The notes: a model not told the origin generated them from the letters alone. A stretch of 64,000 nucleotides of DNA from Undibacterium sp. (GCF_030651495.1 NZ_JAUSFI010000066.1:1-64000); one strand, 5' to 3'; counted from the stretch's first letter, positions 8,773 through 18,347 are shown. Made by a program: numbers and translations.

Positions 8773-11700
8773 CTACGAGAGTGTTGTTGTTAATGAATGC
8801 GTATTTAAAAACGTTTCAAACTGGTCTGCCGGCAAAGGTTTGGAAAAATAGTAACCTTGTATTTCATCACAGCCTTGCTGGCGCAAAAATTCAAGTTGTT
8901 CTGCAGTCTCCACGCCTTCTGCGATCGTCTGCAAACCAAGACTCTTGGCGATACCGATGACCGCGCTGACGATGGCCTTGTCTTCCGGGTCACTGCTGAT
9001 GTCTCGCACAAACGATTGGTCTATCTTTAATTTATACACCTTAAATTTTTTCAGGTAGTTCAGCGATGAATAACCGGTGCCAAAATCATCAATCGACATG
9101 CGCACGCCACGCTCATGCAGATGATCCATCACGGCGATGGCCCCTTGCGGATCGTGCATCGCGACACCTTCGGTCAATTCCAGTTCAAGATACTCAGGCG
9201 ACAAGTCTGCTTCGATAAGTATGCGCGTCACCAGATCGGGTAAATCAAAGTGACGGAACTGCACTACCGATAAGTTAACCGCCATCACCAATGCAAGCCG
9301 TCCCTGATCATGCCATTGTTTCACTTGCTGCACTGCGGTGCGCAACACCCACTCACCGATAGGCAAAATAAGCCCGCTCTCTTCGGCAACCGGGATAAAT
9401 TCTGCCGGCGATACCGAACCCAATTCAGGATGCTGCCAGCGCAACAGTGCCTCAGCACCGATCACACGTCCGTCTGAGAGCGCCACCTGTGGCTGATACA
9501 CTACTTGCAACTGCTTGCGTTCCAAAGCGTAACGCAATGCATTGACCATCGCCAGATGTCGCCCTGAACGTACCTGCATCTCTTGGGTGAAGAAGCGATA
9601 AGCATTGCGCCCCCCCTGTTTGGCGCGATACATGGCGACATCGGCATTCTTGGACAACGTTTCTACATCATCTCCATCATCAGGATAAATGGCTATTCCC
9701 ATCGAAGCCGTGACATTCAAATCGTATTGCTCAATCTGATAAGGCTGACTAACCACATGCAGGAGTTTCTGCGCTACCTGTTCGGCACTCGCCCCGTCAG
9801 TACCGGGCAGCAATAAAATAAATTCATCACCGCCGAGGCGCGAGATGGTGTCGCCTTCACGCAGTGCCAGCCGCAGACGCTGCGCCAATTCGATCAGCAA
9901 AGCATCACCGAGACTATGCCCGAGTGAGTCATTAATATCTTTGAAGTTATCAAGATCAAGAAATATCATTGCCAACGGCTGTGGCGTCCGTTTCGCCAAG
10001 CTGAGGGCATATTTGGCGCGTTCCATGAGTAGCACACGATTGGGTAATCCGGTAAGCGCGTCAAAATGCGCCAGGTTTTGTATCCGTTCCTCGGTACGTT
10101 TTCTTTCTGTAATGTCTTCTTGAATTGATAAAAAGTTCGTGATGCAGCCATTGGCGTCACGTATCGGTGAGATATGAACAAAATCAATATGTTCTTTACC
10201 ATCTTGATACAGATTGATGAGTTCACCTTGCCAGTTTTCACCGCGCCCTAACTGTGACCACATTTCTTCATAAACGACATGGGAGGTTTTACCGGACTGC
10301 AATATAGAGGGTTTTTTTCCTATCACCTGTGCCAGGGTACGGCCGCTCTTATTGATAAAGGCGGCATTGACATATTCGATATGCGCTTCTGCATCCGTAA
10401 TAATAATGACGTTAGGACTTTGCTCAACCGCCAGCGACAACTTGCGCAAGCTCGCTTCTGATTGTTTGCGCTCAATCGCAATCGCGATAAAGTGCGCCGT
10501 CATCTCCAGCAACTGAAGCTGGAAGCTATCTGGTGTCGCCGGTACACCATGATAAATCGCAAATGCACCGAGTACTTTGTTCGTAGACGACAGTATCGGT
10601 TCGGACCAGCATGCCGCCAGTCCGGCCTGTTCTGCCAATACTTTAAATTCTGTCCAGTAAGGATGCGTGGCAATATTCTCAACGATGGTGCGCGCACCCG
10701 TTGCCATCGTATTCCCGCAAGAACCGACTCCCGCGCCGGTTGCCAAGCCATCGATCATGACGTTATAAAAATCGGGCAAACTAGGGGCGCTACTGATCCG
10801 TATATGCTGGCCATCCTGGTCAAGTAACAGGATGGAACAGGCACTACCGGGGATCAGCGTTTCGAGGTTTTGTGTTACCTGCAGAAAAATCTCTTTGAGC
10901 GGCATCGGACCAGTGACGCGCTCGAGCATGAAAACGCGTAACTCTTCCATTTGCTGTGAGCGTTGCCGCCCGGCCTCTAGCTCAAAACGATTCAACGCAT
11001 AACTGATATCCATCGCCATTTCTATCAGCAGTGTGCGGGCCTCATCATCAAAGGCGTTAACCAGGCCGGCATACAGATTAAAGGTGCCGATGACCAGCCC
11101 ATTTCTAAACAAAGGTAGTGCTGCTGAAGCCTTCCAGTTAAACTTTTTGCCCAAGTCATGCCATGCTGCGCTCACGGTGTCATTTTGAAAATCCTGACAC
11201 CAATAGGGCTGTTTTTCACGCACGGCAATGCCGCTAGGACCATGGCCGAGCGGGCTATCAGGATCCATCGAGACGATTTGATCTGTCAAATAATCCAAAC
11301 CCTCGCCAGCGGCAGCAACAGGCTTGATTTGCTTGGTTTTTTCATCGATCAGCCCTATCCATGCCATTTTCATGCCACCGAAGGTGACGGTATCACGACA
11401 AATCTGGTCAAATAATTCGGTCTCGTTGACGCTACGTACGATGGCTTGATTACATTGGCTCAGGGCATTGTAAAGCTGAGTCAGTCGTTTGTTTCTCTGT
11501 TCAGCACTCTTGCGCTCAGCATCGCTGTTAGCCAGCTTAGTTTGTGTCACCGACAACCACCCCATGACGCTGTTTTCCATCCCCTTAGAAATGGGGATAG
11601 GAGTAGCGAAATCGCCGCTACCCAAGCGTGCAAGGCGCGCATACAGATCGCTCACAGCGCCACCTAGCGTCGCATATAAAGCGTGATATAGACGCCACAA

Positions 11701-12438
11701 CATCAAGATCAATAGCAGGCCGGATAAGATAAATGCAATGCGTAACTGTAGCGCGGCAAGCTCAGCACTGCGCACCGCAATCAACGTACGCTTTTCCATG
11801 AGCTGATTAAATTCACTAATCGGCAGCATGATATCCGCCTTCGCCTGATGATAATTTGCGTCGAACAAACTGCCGCTCGCCTTATTCAGATTCGCTTCAG
11901 TAGGTGGCGTAGTTGACTCCACAATTTTCATGGCAGCGAATTCGATTTTGGTCAGGGCATCTGAATTGGCTTTGGCTAGCGCTAACTTCTCATATTCCTT
12001 ATCCGCAATCCCCGCTTCTCGCATCAGATCTAATAAGGCAATCGACCGCCCGCTACTAGGGCGAGGACGAGAATGCCGACTATCCGCCAATACCAAATCC
12101 CAGTAACTATCCTGGTAATCCAGTGGCCGGGCAATCTTGCCGTCACGGATATCAATTATTTCTTGATAATATTGTTTGTAAATGGGGTTGCCGGTATAAG
12201 CATAGGTACGCACCATGCGGGTAAGATCATCGGAGGATTGACGCAGCTCTGCCGCTAACTGATAAGACTGAAAACGCAAGTCATTGACACGATCAATCCG
12301 CTTTTCGGCGCGCACGTAAATCACAAAGAGGATAGAAAAAACCAAGAACAGGCCCAGAGTGAGCCAGAAGCTACGGGAGAATTTAGCTAAGTTGTTGTTA
12401 GAAATCATCGTGCGTTTTGCCTTCAGGTGGCTATCCAC
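8773..12438 (-). CDS. Membrane GAF-GAF-PAS-GGDEF-EAL cyclic-di-GMP protein
   Basis: A 1221-residue inner-membrane signalling protein. A first helix lies at about residues 24-44, an extracytoplasmic four-helix-like sensor region to about 225, and a second helix at about 226-248. Next come two GAF domains (about 330-475 and 510-660), a PAS domain (about 665-790), GGDEF (intact RLGGDEF near 866) and EAL (intact EALLRW near 994, DDFGTGYSS near 1117, and QGYYFSKPL). Both the diguanylate cyclase and the phosphodiesterase motifs are complete, so either activity is possible. The start is a GTG at 12438; an ATG ten codons on is the alternative. It has no operon partner; the CNNM-type gene upstream reads the same way 47 bp away. 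Confidence 0.93.
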   Translation of the reverse strand: MDSHLKAKRTMISNNNLAKFSRSFWLTLGLFLVFSILFVIYVRAEKRIDRVNDLRFQSYQLAAELRQSSDDLTRMVRTYAYTGNPIYKQYYQEIIDIRDGKIARPLDYQDSYWDLVLADSRHSRPRPSSGRSIALLDLMREAGIADKEYEKLALAKANSDALTKIEFAAMKIVESTTPPTEANLNKASGSLFDANYHQAKADIMLPISEFNQLMEKRTLIAVRSAELAALQLRIAFILSGLLLILMLWRLYHALYATLGGAVSDLYARLARLGSGDFATPIPISKGMENSVMGWLSVTQTKLANSDAERKSAEQRNKRLTQLYNALSQCNQAIVRSVNETELFDQICRDTVTFGGMKMAWIGLIDEKTKQIKPVAAAGEGLDYLTDQIVSMDPDSPLGHGPSGIAVREKQPYWCQDFQNDTVSAAWHDLGKKFNWKASAALPLFRNGLVIGTFNLYAGLVNAFDDEARTLLIEMAMDISYALNRFELEAGRQRSQQMEELRVFMLERVTGPMPLKEIFLQVTQNLETLIPGSACSILLLDQDGQHIRISSAPSLPDFYNVMIDGLATGAGVGSCGNTMATGARTIVENIATHPYWTEFKVLAEQAGLAACWSEPILSSTNKVLGAFAIYHGVPATPDSFQLQLLEMTAHFIAIAIERKQSEASLRKLSLAVEQSPNVIIITDAEAHIEYVNAAFINKSGRTLAQVIGKKPSILQSGKTSHVVYEEMWSQLGRGENWQGELINLYQDGKEHIDFVHISPIRDANGCITNFLSIQEDITERKRTEERIQNLAHFDALTGLPNRVLLMERAKYALSLAKRTPQPLAMIFLDLDNFKDINDSLGHSLGDALLIELAQRLRLALREGDTISRLGGDEFILLLPGTDGASAEQVAQKLLHVVSQPYQIEQYDLNVTASMGIAIYPDDGDDVETLSKNADVAMYRAKQGGRNAYRFFTQEMQVRSGRHLAMVNALRYALERKQLQVVYQPQVALSDGRVIGAEALLRWQHPELGSVSPAEFIPVAEESGLILPIGEWVLRTAVQQVKQWHDQGRLALVMAVNLSVVQFRHFDLPDLVTRILIEADLSPEYLELELTEGVAMHDPQGAIAVMDHLHERGVRMSIDDFGTGYSSLNYLKKFKVYKLKIDQSFVRDISSDPEDKAIVSAVIGIAKSLGLQTIAEGVETAEQLEFLRQQGCDEIQGYYFSKPLPADQFETFLNTHSLTTTLS

Positions 12439-12485
12439 TCTTACTCAAATAATAATATAAGCCCAAAATTACAAGGATACTTCGA

Positions 12486-13784
12486 TCAGACTTTCTTCGG
12501 ATGTATTCGCACTAACACAATACGTGGTCCATTCATTTTTTTGACGACCGCACTAAACTGCGGGAATTCCACTTTTTGCCCTTCTACCGGCATATCACCC
12601 AGAGTAAGCATGATCAGACCACCGATCGATTCTACTTCCTCACTATCGAGATCGATACCTAGCGCAATGCCTAAAGTAAACAGCGGCAGACTACCCTTGC
12701 CGATCAAGGTGCCATCGTCCAGCAGGGTCCAGTCATTTTCATTCTGCCGAAACTCATCACGGATCTGCCCCACCAGGGCGCTCAGCAAATTATCTAAGGT
12801 GAGAAATCCAACCGGTTTACTGCCCTTATAGCCAACCATAGCAAAATGCGGCGCGCCCTTACGGAAACGCCGGAACAACTCTAAAGCAGGCATATTTGGC
12901 GGCACATATTCGACCTGGCGCAGATGTTTACTCAGGTCATCCAGGGACTTGCCATTCTGCTGCGCCAGAAACAAGTCTTTCAGGTGCAGCATCCCCAGTA
13001 CAGTTTCGTCATCACTGTCAAAATACGGGTAACGGCTAAATCGATTACGCGAAGCGGTATCCATATTTTCTTGCAAGGATGCATTTTTATACATGCCGAC
13101 CACTTCGTTGATAGGGCGCATCAAATCAGAGATCTCCAAATCACCAAAGTCGAGCATCTGTGCCATGATGCCCCACTCATCCGGCGTCAGTTTTTTGCTA
13201 GAATGACTGCCGCGTAAAATGAGTTTAAGCTCTTCCGGTGAGTAATGCGCTTCACCACCATGGCCGGTATCTAACCCCAGCCATGTCAGGATTTTATTCG
13301 CACTGACATTGAGCACCCAGATGGCCGGATACATGGTCCAATAAAATACATACAATGCAGGCGCGGTCCACAGTGACACTTTTTCTGGCATGCGTATCGC
13401 CATCGATTTAGGTGCCAGCTCGCCGACTACAATATGCAAAAAAGAGATGACAAAAAAAGCGAAGAAGAATGAAATCCCGTGAATGAGCTCATGAGAAGTC
13501 ACCCCCAACAGCAGCAGAAATGGTTCCAGTAAGCGGGCAAAAGCTGGCTCGCCTATCCATCCCAACCCCAGCGACGCCAAGGTAATGCCAAGTTGGCAGG
13601 CCGACAGATAGGAATCGAGATGCTGATGTACCGTCGCCAGCAAACGGCCGCGCACGCCTCCCGATTTGGCAATGCTGCGTACCCGTGTCTGGCGCAATTT
13701 GACCAGCCCAAACTCCGCTGCCACAAAAAAACCATTCAATGCGACCAAAAACAAGGCAGCAATCACTAACAATAAATTATTCAA
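12486..13784 (-). CDS. CNNM/CorC-HlyC family membrane protein (hemolysin family)
   Basis: A 432-residue protein. The N-terminal DUF21/CNNM domain has four hydrophobic helices (about 1-180) and includes VVGELAPKS. A CBS pair follows at about 200-330, then a CorC_HlyC domain (about 345-428, with GLIMLTLGDMP). Family members take part in divalent cation (Mg2+ or Co2+) efflux or homeostasis. The older 'hemolysin' label is not supported by function. The start is a TTG at 13784 with AAGG 7 bases upstream. It stands 47 bp upstream of the GGDEF/EAL gene. Confidence 0.9.
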   Translation of the reverse strand: MNNLLLVIAALFLVALNGFFVAAEFGLVKLRQTRVRSIAKSGGVRGRLLATVHQHLDSYLSACQLGITLASLGLGWIGEPAFARLLEPFLLLLGVTSHELIHGISFFFAFFVISFLHIVVGELAPKSMAIRMPEKVSLWTAPALYVFYWTMYPAIWVLNVSANKILTWLGLDTGHGGEAHYSPEELKLILRGSHSSKKLTPDEWGIMAQMLDFGDLEISDLMRPINEVVGMYKNASLQENMDTASRNRFSRYPYFDSDDETVLGMLHLKDLFLAQQNGKSLDDLSKHLRQVEYVPPNMPALELFRRFRKGAPHFAMVGYKGSKPVGFLTLDNLLSALVGQIRDEFRQNENDWTLLDDGTLIGKGSLPLFTLGIALGIDLDSEEVESIGGLIMLTLGDMPVEGQKVEFPQFSAVVKKMNGPRIVLVRIHPKKV

Positions 13785-14169
13785 CGCCTAACCTTATGAA
13801 GATCAATAAATCGTTACTGTAGACTACATCTGTCCAAGTTGCAGCACAATTGCGGAACTAACAAAACATTCAGTGATCTACAATTGATGTATCCGTGCTA
13901 TCTGGCACAAATGATCATTGTCAAAAGCCTGGAAAAACCACTTCGAGGACTGCCGTCTTGGCGACCAGAGAAATTACTGAGCATTGATCTTGCCGGGTTT
14001 TAGCACCTGCACTTTTGAGAAAGAACTAAATTCAATCCAACGACGGCCATCATACAAGCGCTGAATATTATCGATTTGTTCAAGAGCAAATCTCGATGAT
14101 ATTTGATGGCATTGAGTAAAATTCGCCGCATTTTGCGAAAACAAGAAATCATTGGAGAAAACATTATCA
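13785..14169. other. Intergenic region with one weak minus-strand frame
   Basis: About 385 bp between divergent genes, likely holding both promoters. On the minus strand a frame from 14285 to 13974 translates as ordinary-looking protein in its last ~45 residues (ending VQVLKPGKINAQ). Its start would lie inside the recombinase-family gene, and I recognise no family. I see no repeat copy or strong hairpin here. Confidence 0.4.
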
Positions 14170-16179
14170 ATGGACAACATTCTTAAGCGTATCGCACAAG
14201 AAAACCAGCAGCAAACACCGCATCGCGACATCGGTTTGTTACACGAACTGGTCGCCGCACTGCGCCCCGGCAAAATAAACGACATCGCACAGGCGACCGA
14301 TAATATTCGCGCGCTTTGCTATGTACTCAACAAACAACCTGGCAGCAAACGTGCATTAAGCACCTATTTATTACAGATACTGGTCTCGCGCAAACTGGTG
14401 CATTTATTGACAGATACCGGTATCACACAAAACACCGGGTTTTGGGGTGCTGGCTGGCAGAGGATGTCTGAAAAATTTTTACCGCCATTGATCAACGATG
14501 ATTATGTGAAGGACATCTTTGGCCAGTTGTTCAATAACGTACAGGATCATCAATGGGTTAGCGGTGTGGCAGACCAGGTATGGTTCGATCTGATCACGAC
14601 ACTGTGCTTCAAAATACCTCGTCCACGTGCGGCGTATACGGCCTTGGTACAAGAAACGCTCAGTGCCATCCATGTCTTATCGTATCGGATTAGCGCGATA
14701 GGACTAGAGTCAGAACTGGTGAGAAACTATCCTGACATCGAACGCTTCGAATCTCCTTTTTTGCGCCAGAACGACGAGATCAACGATTACATCAGCTGCT
14801 ACAGTACATGGCTGGTGGATAAAACGGTGCAACGTGAAGACGCCCGCCCTATCATTGTCTTATTGATCCAATGCGAAGAAATAATCATCAAGATACGCCG
14901 TAACGCGGCGGTGCAAGGTGTCTCGATCAGCCTGACCCGCCTGTTATTGTGCCTGACCCAGAGCATAGCGCGCATGCGCAGCTTGCTCGATTTGCTCGAC
15001 ACGCGCTGCACCAAGGATGCCGCGGAGATTGGTGTGCGCTTATTCAAAGAATTGGTATTTGCGGATAACAAGCGTCACAGCCTGCGCGAGCTGATCCAAT
15101 CGAATACCGAATTACTGTCACTGCAAATGACAGAACGTGCCGGTAAAAGCGGGGAACACTATGTCACCGGCAACCGCGCCGAATGGCTGGCCATGATGAA
15201 CTCGGCGATGGGTGCCGGCTTCATTGTCGGCTTCATGGCGATGATCAAAATTTTGCTCAGCAAACTAGTGCTGGCACCGTTTGGCTACGCGGTCCTGTAT
15301 AGCCTTAACTATTCTTCCGGCTTCATGTTTGTCCACGTGCTGCACTTTACCATTGCCACCAAGCAGCCTGCGATGACGGCCGCGCTGATCGCCAAATCAA
15401 TTGATGAAGGCAAACAAAAGCTCGATGAGCTGGTGGAACTGATGGTGCGGGTATTGCGCTCGCAATTTATTGCCATCGTCGGCAATATAGCACTCGCTAT
15501 TCCGACCGCCTATGCCATTGCCTGGGCTTGGTATGGCATCTTTGGCAGCCATCTTGTGAGCCCTGAAAAAGCAGCCCATTTATTGCACGAGATTGATCCG
15601 CTGAAAAGCCTGGCCTTGCCTCATGCCGCCATTGCCGGGGTATGTCTGTTTTTGTCTGGCCTGATCTCGGGCTACTATGACAATACTGCCAGTTACGCCA
15701 ACATCCCGGCACGTTTACGGCAACTAGCCTGGCTCAAGCGTCTGTTAGGAGAATCCCGCCTGCAGCGCATGACTATCTACATTGGCGATAATCTAGGCGC
15801 CCTGGCCGGTAATTTCTTCTTTGGCATCATGCTCGGTAGTATTGGTCAGTTCGGTACATTTTTTGGATTGCCGATTGATATTCGCCACATTACTTTTTCC
15901 AGCGCCAATTTTGCTTTTGCCTTAGTGGGTGTAGATCATCACATGAGCTGGCAAGTGGCAGCAACGTCATTCGCAGGCATCATGCTGATAGGCTTGGTCA
16001 ATCTGGGCGTGAGTTTCAGTCTGGCCATGCTGGTGGCGCTGCGTTCACGGCGCATCAGCTTCCGGCAAGAAAGAACCTTATCCAAAACAATCTGGCAACG
16101 TTTTCGCTCTGGCCCGAGGGATTTTTTTCTACCGCCGAAAGAGCCATCAGAAAGCGAGCATCCATCAACGCCGGTTTAA
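14170..16179 (+). CDS. PF10136 'site-specific recombinase' family membrane protein
   Basis: About 669 residues. The N-terminal half is soluble and helical. The C-terminal half holds six or more hydrophobic segments (for example around residues 345-400, 430-460, 485-510, 545-570 and 605-640). This fits the Gcr-type family of beta- and gammaproteobacteria that databases call site-specific recombinase. I see no Ser or Tyr recombinase motif, so DNA recombination is doubtful and a membrane role is more natural. The start is the ATG at 14170 with GGAG 12 bases upstream; a TTG at 14152 is also possible. It is convergent with the NERD gene. Confidence 0.82.
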   Translation: MDNILKRIAQENQQQTPHRDIGLLHELVAALRPGKINDIAQATDNIRALCYVLNKQPGSKRALSTYLLQILVSRKLVHLLTDTGITQNTGFWGAGWQRMSEKFLPPLINDDYVKDIFGQLFNNVQDHQWVSGVADQVWFDLITTLCFKIPRPRAAYTALVQETLSAIHVLSYRISAIGLESELVRNYPDIERFESPFLRQNDEINDYISCYSTWLVDKTVQREDARPIIVLLIQCEEIIIKIRRNAAVQGVSISLTRLLLCLTQSIARMRSLLDLLDTRCTKDAAEIGVRLFKELVFADNKRHSLRELIQSNTELLSLQMTERAGKSGEHYVTGNRAEWLAMMNSAMGAGFIVGFMAMIKILLSKLVLAPFGYAVLYSLNYSSGFMFVHVLHFTIATKQPAMTAALIAKSIDEGKQKLDELVELMVRVLRSQFIAIVGNIALAIPTAYAIAWAWYGIFGSHLVSPEKAAHLLHEIDPLKSLALPHAAIAGVCLFLSGLISGYYDNTASYANIPARLRQLAWLKRLLGESRLQRMTIYIGDNLGALAGNFFFGIMLGSIGQFGTFFGLPIDIRHITFSSANFAFALVGVDHHMSWQVAATSFAGIMLIGLVNLGVSFSLAMLVALRSRRISFRQERTLSKTIWQRFRSGPRDFFLPPKEPSESEHPSTPV

Positions 16180-16260
16180 TTGCGGCCATCTGACGAAGCC
16201 TTCCTGTGTAAAACAAATACAGGGAGACTTACTCCGTCATGCGCCCGATCGCGACGAGGT

Positions 16261-17091
16261 TCAATGCACGGTGCTATCAAACGACGGGATGACAATGTGC
16301 CGGAATTTATTCGAGAACCGGATCTCCTTGGACACATGCAATTGCGCGATCTGGCGCGCAATTGCACGTAATGCGCCGGTCGACATTTTGTCAAAAAAAT
16401 GCAGGAAGGATTTTTTCTGCGCCTGCCGATCGATCAATGTAATTAATTGTTCAGGGCTGAGAAAATACTCATAGCCAGTACCCAGTTTGTTTGACAATAT
16501 TGCCTGCGAGTCGATCAACACAAAATTATGAAAAATAGGCGTCAAGGTACGGCCCAGGCGTGTCGGCAAATCCATGCCTCGCAGCACCCGCTTGAGTATG
16601 GCTTTGTTTAGTTTTAATTGATGAATCGGTGAAGGAATAGCGCATGCCTCAGCCTGCTCATCGGTACTGGTAAAGTGCCGATCAGAATTGAGGGTAATTT
16701 TTGTTGCGGCCGTTCTCGACTCTACAATAAAAACATGAAAATTATCCGTAATAAACAAATGGTCAATATGGAGTTTTCCCTCCGGAACTGAAAATCGCAA
16801 ATCATGCAGTACAGCGACATCTTGACGATGCTCAAAAATGCTATTGAAATCATCCGCAGTCACGTACGTCGCCTGGATCGCATCCTGCGTTTTTCTCTTA
16901 TCAAGCACGCGATTCTTGTTATGTGCATCAGCACTCGATTTCAAGCGAGAATCGGCATAGTCCAGGTGCGTTTGTAGCGGAATTAAGCGTTTGATCAGCA
17001 ATTTAATGATTCCTGTGCTTATAAAATGAATAGATAATTTGCTAATTATAATGCCATTACCCCGGTTTAAGGTGTATTCATAAAGCCACAT
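16261..17091 (-). CDS. NERD-domain protein, nuclease-related, with altered E-x-K
   Basis: About 276 residues from the ATG at 17091, chosen because GAGG lies 9 bases upstream; the frame continues upstream without a better start. An N-terminal hydrophobic stretch (about 13-38) could anchor it. The region of about 75-175 matches the NERD nuclease-related fold: AVLHDLRF, then LHIDHLFIT (Asp110), then VFIVESRT. In active PD-(D/E)xK folds the last motif is E-x-K; here it is Glu124-Ser-Arg126, so catalysis may be lost. The C-terminal part is not recognised. It is convergent with the recombinase-family gene. NERD proteins are thought to handle nucleic acids, but no substrate is known here. Confidence 0.72.
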   Translation of the reverse strand: MWLYEYTLNRGNGIIISKLSIHFISTGIIKLLIKRLIPLQTHLDYADSRLKSSADAHNKNRVLDKRKTQDAIQATYVTADDFNSIFEHRQDVAVLHDLRFSVPEGKLHIDHLFITDNFHVFIVESRTAATKITLNSDRHFTSTDEQAEACAIPSPIHQLKLNKAILKRVLRGMDLPTRLGRTLTPIFHNFVLIDSQAILSNKLGTGYEYFLSPEQLITLIDRQAQKKSFLHFFDKMSTGALRAIARQIAQLHVSKEIRFSNKFRHIVIPSFDSTVH

Positions 17092-17640
17092 ATCCACACA
17101 CCTCAGCGTCACGTTTGGCCGGGCGCCAGGGCATGTCACGCCGCGCCACCCTGATCGACGCCGGCCACAGGAGAGCCAACTCATCGCCAAGACGATTAAT
17201 CATCTGTTGCCGGTGGTGGCATTTACTTATAGGGATAATGCGGTGCTGACGTATATCAAAAAATCCCCGTCCACGCCAAATGACATCTGTAGCAGGAAAT
17301 TTCATCATAGCGGCACGCCCGGCGCGCATAGCCCATGCGGCTTGCAGGCCAGACCGGCTGGAAACCCGCATGGGATATGCGCGCTGGGCCTGGTCACTTT
17401 TGAATTCTTTTAACCCTACTTCGATGCGGCACAAAACATATAGTACTGAGCTGAAGTCTGATAATTCGCCCGTCTATTCAACTCAACTTATATGGAAACA
17501 CGTTGGGCTCTTTATCGGCCTGCCTGTCAAATTTTTTTTAGCATGACATAATATTAATTTTATGTCGAAATTTTTTACACTTTAGCGCATTATTCAATTT
17601 TACTTTCCGTAAGTCATTGTTTTAAATAAATATTTCTTAA
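17092..17640. other. Intergenic region holding repeat copy 2
   Basis: About 550 bp between the divergent NERD and PEP-CTERM genes. The first ~200 bp are GC-rich and have open frames on both strands (for example 17434 to 17078 on minus) with no recognisable family. Repeat copy 2 follows. The last ~200 bp are AT-rich and lead to the sigma-54 promoter. Confidence 0.5.
17312..17393 (-). repeat. Dispersed palindromic repeat, copy 2
   Basis: The left arm is GCGCGCATAGCCCATGCGG and the right arm CCGCATGGGATATGCGC, with outer arms GCCCGGC and GCTGGGC. The apex is inverted relative to copy 1; read on the minus strand it is TCCAGCC-GGTC-TGGCCTGCA. It is followed by AT-rich sequence on the right. Confidence 0.85.
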
Positions 17641-17655
17641 TGGCATGTTAATTGC
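17641..17655 (+). promoter_or_regulatory. Sigma-54 (-24/-12) promoter for the PEP-CTERM gene
   Basis: TGGCATGTTAATTGC carries GG and GC with exactly ten bases between them, as in the RpoN consensus TGGCAC-N5-TTGC. The predicted start of transcription is near 17667, leaving a leader of about 38 bases with GGAG before the ATG at 17705. PEP-CTERM genes in other betaproteobacteria are known to use RpoN with the PrsK/PrsR pair. Confidence 0.75.
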
Positions 17656-17704
17656 TTATATTAAACTTATTGTTCCTGATGACAATTACCCGGAGAAATT
17701 AACA

Positions 17705-18280
17705 ATGTACTCACTAAAAAAAATGACACTCGGCCTTGTTTTGGCTGGCGCTTTTGCCACGTCAGCATTCGCTTCTGTAGTTCAAACGACGGCACCTGCA
17801 AACGCCGACTCCTACGGCGGTTGGGCGTGGCAACAATTGGGAACCGTGACTCTCGCAACCGGGACAAATACCGTCCTCGATCTTACCAGCACGGCGACCC
17901 TTGTTGATCAAGGCTGGGGCGGCGAGGATCCTGGCAGCAATCAAATTTTTATCGGTCTGTTCGACAATGGCACTAACCTCTGGGGCCAACACGTTGCGGG
18001 CGCCTATCACTATACGACTACACAAAATTTTGCTATATCCGCGTACCCTACCGCGCTGAGCAGCCTCAACTTAGCACTCAGCAACATCGATTGGTCAAGT
18101 AATCCGACGGTCACGATGCAAATGATCGCAGCCCCTCTCGGTTATCCGGGCTGGCAACTCCACACCCAGAATGCCTCATTTAGCGTAACATCAAGTGTTG
18201 TGCCGGAGCCGGCTTCGCTGGCTTTGCTTGGGCTTGGATTAGCGGGATTAGCCTTGTCGCGCCGGAAGTTCTTGAAGTAA
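17705..18280 (+). CDS. PEP-CTERM sorting-signal exoprotein
   Basis: A 191-residue secreted protein. A signal peptide covers about residues 1-23 (ending ATSAFAS). The middle is a beta-rich, Thr/Asn/Gly-rich domain without cysteine. The C-terminus is a textbook PEP-CTERM tag: VPEPASLALLGLGLAGLALSRR plus a basic tail. Exosortase recognises this tag, processes the protein and passes it to the exopolysaccharide or biofilm pathway. The start at 17705 has GGAG 9 bases before it. An upstream in-frame ATG at 17645 lies inside the promoter and is rejected. No exosortase gene is in the window, so sorting must come from elsewhere. A strong terminator follows. Confidence 0.9.
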   Translation: MYSLKKMTLGLVLAGAFATSAFASVVQTTAPANADSYGGWAWQQLGTVTLATGTNTVLDLTSTATLVDQGWGGEDPGSNQIFIGLFDNGTNLWGQHVAGAYHYTTTQNFAISAYPTALSSLNLALSNIDWSSNPTVTMQMIAAPLGYPGWQLHTQNASFSVTSSVVPEPASLALLGLGLAGLALSRRKFLK

Positions 18281-18288
18281 TCACAAAA

Positions 18289-18324
18289 TAGCAAGAAGAG
18301 CAAAAAGAGCAAAAAGAGCAAAAA
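18289..18324. repeat. Short tandem repeat after the PEP-CTERM gene
   Basis: The nine-base unit GAGCAAAAA repeats about three times, preceded by a variant copy (AGCAAGAAG). It runs straight into the terminator hairpin. Confidence 0.6.
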
Positions 18325-18347
18325 GCCCGCAATGTGCGGGCTTTTTT
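18321..18347 (+). terminator. Rho-independent terminator
   Basis: GCCCGCA and TGCGGGC pair across the loop ATG, followed by TTTTTT and preceded by AAAA, so it can work in both directions. It ends the PEP-CTERM transcript. Confidence 0.9.

Noticed and set aside
17078-17434. Minus-strand frame of 118 codons upstream of the NERD gene
   Set aside because: No recognisable family; it crosses palindromic repeat copy 2, which argues against coding.
17645-17704. Earlier in-frame start for the PEP-CTERM protein
   Set aside because: It lies inside the -24/-12 promoter, lacks a ribosome binding site, and would put about 20 extra residues before a perfect signal peptide.
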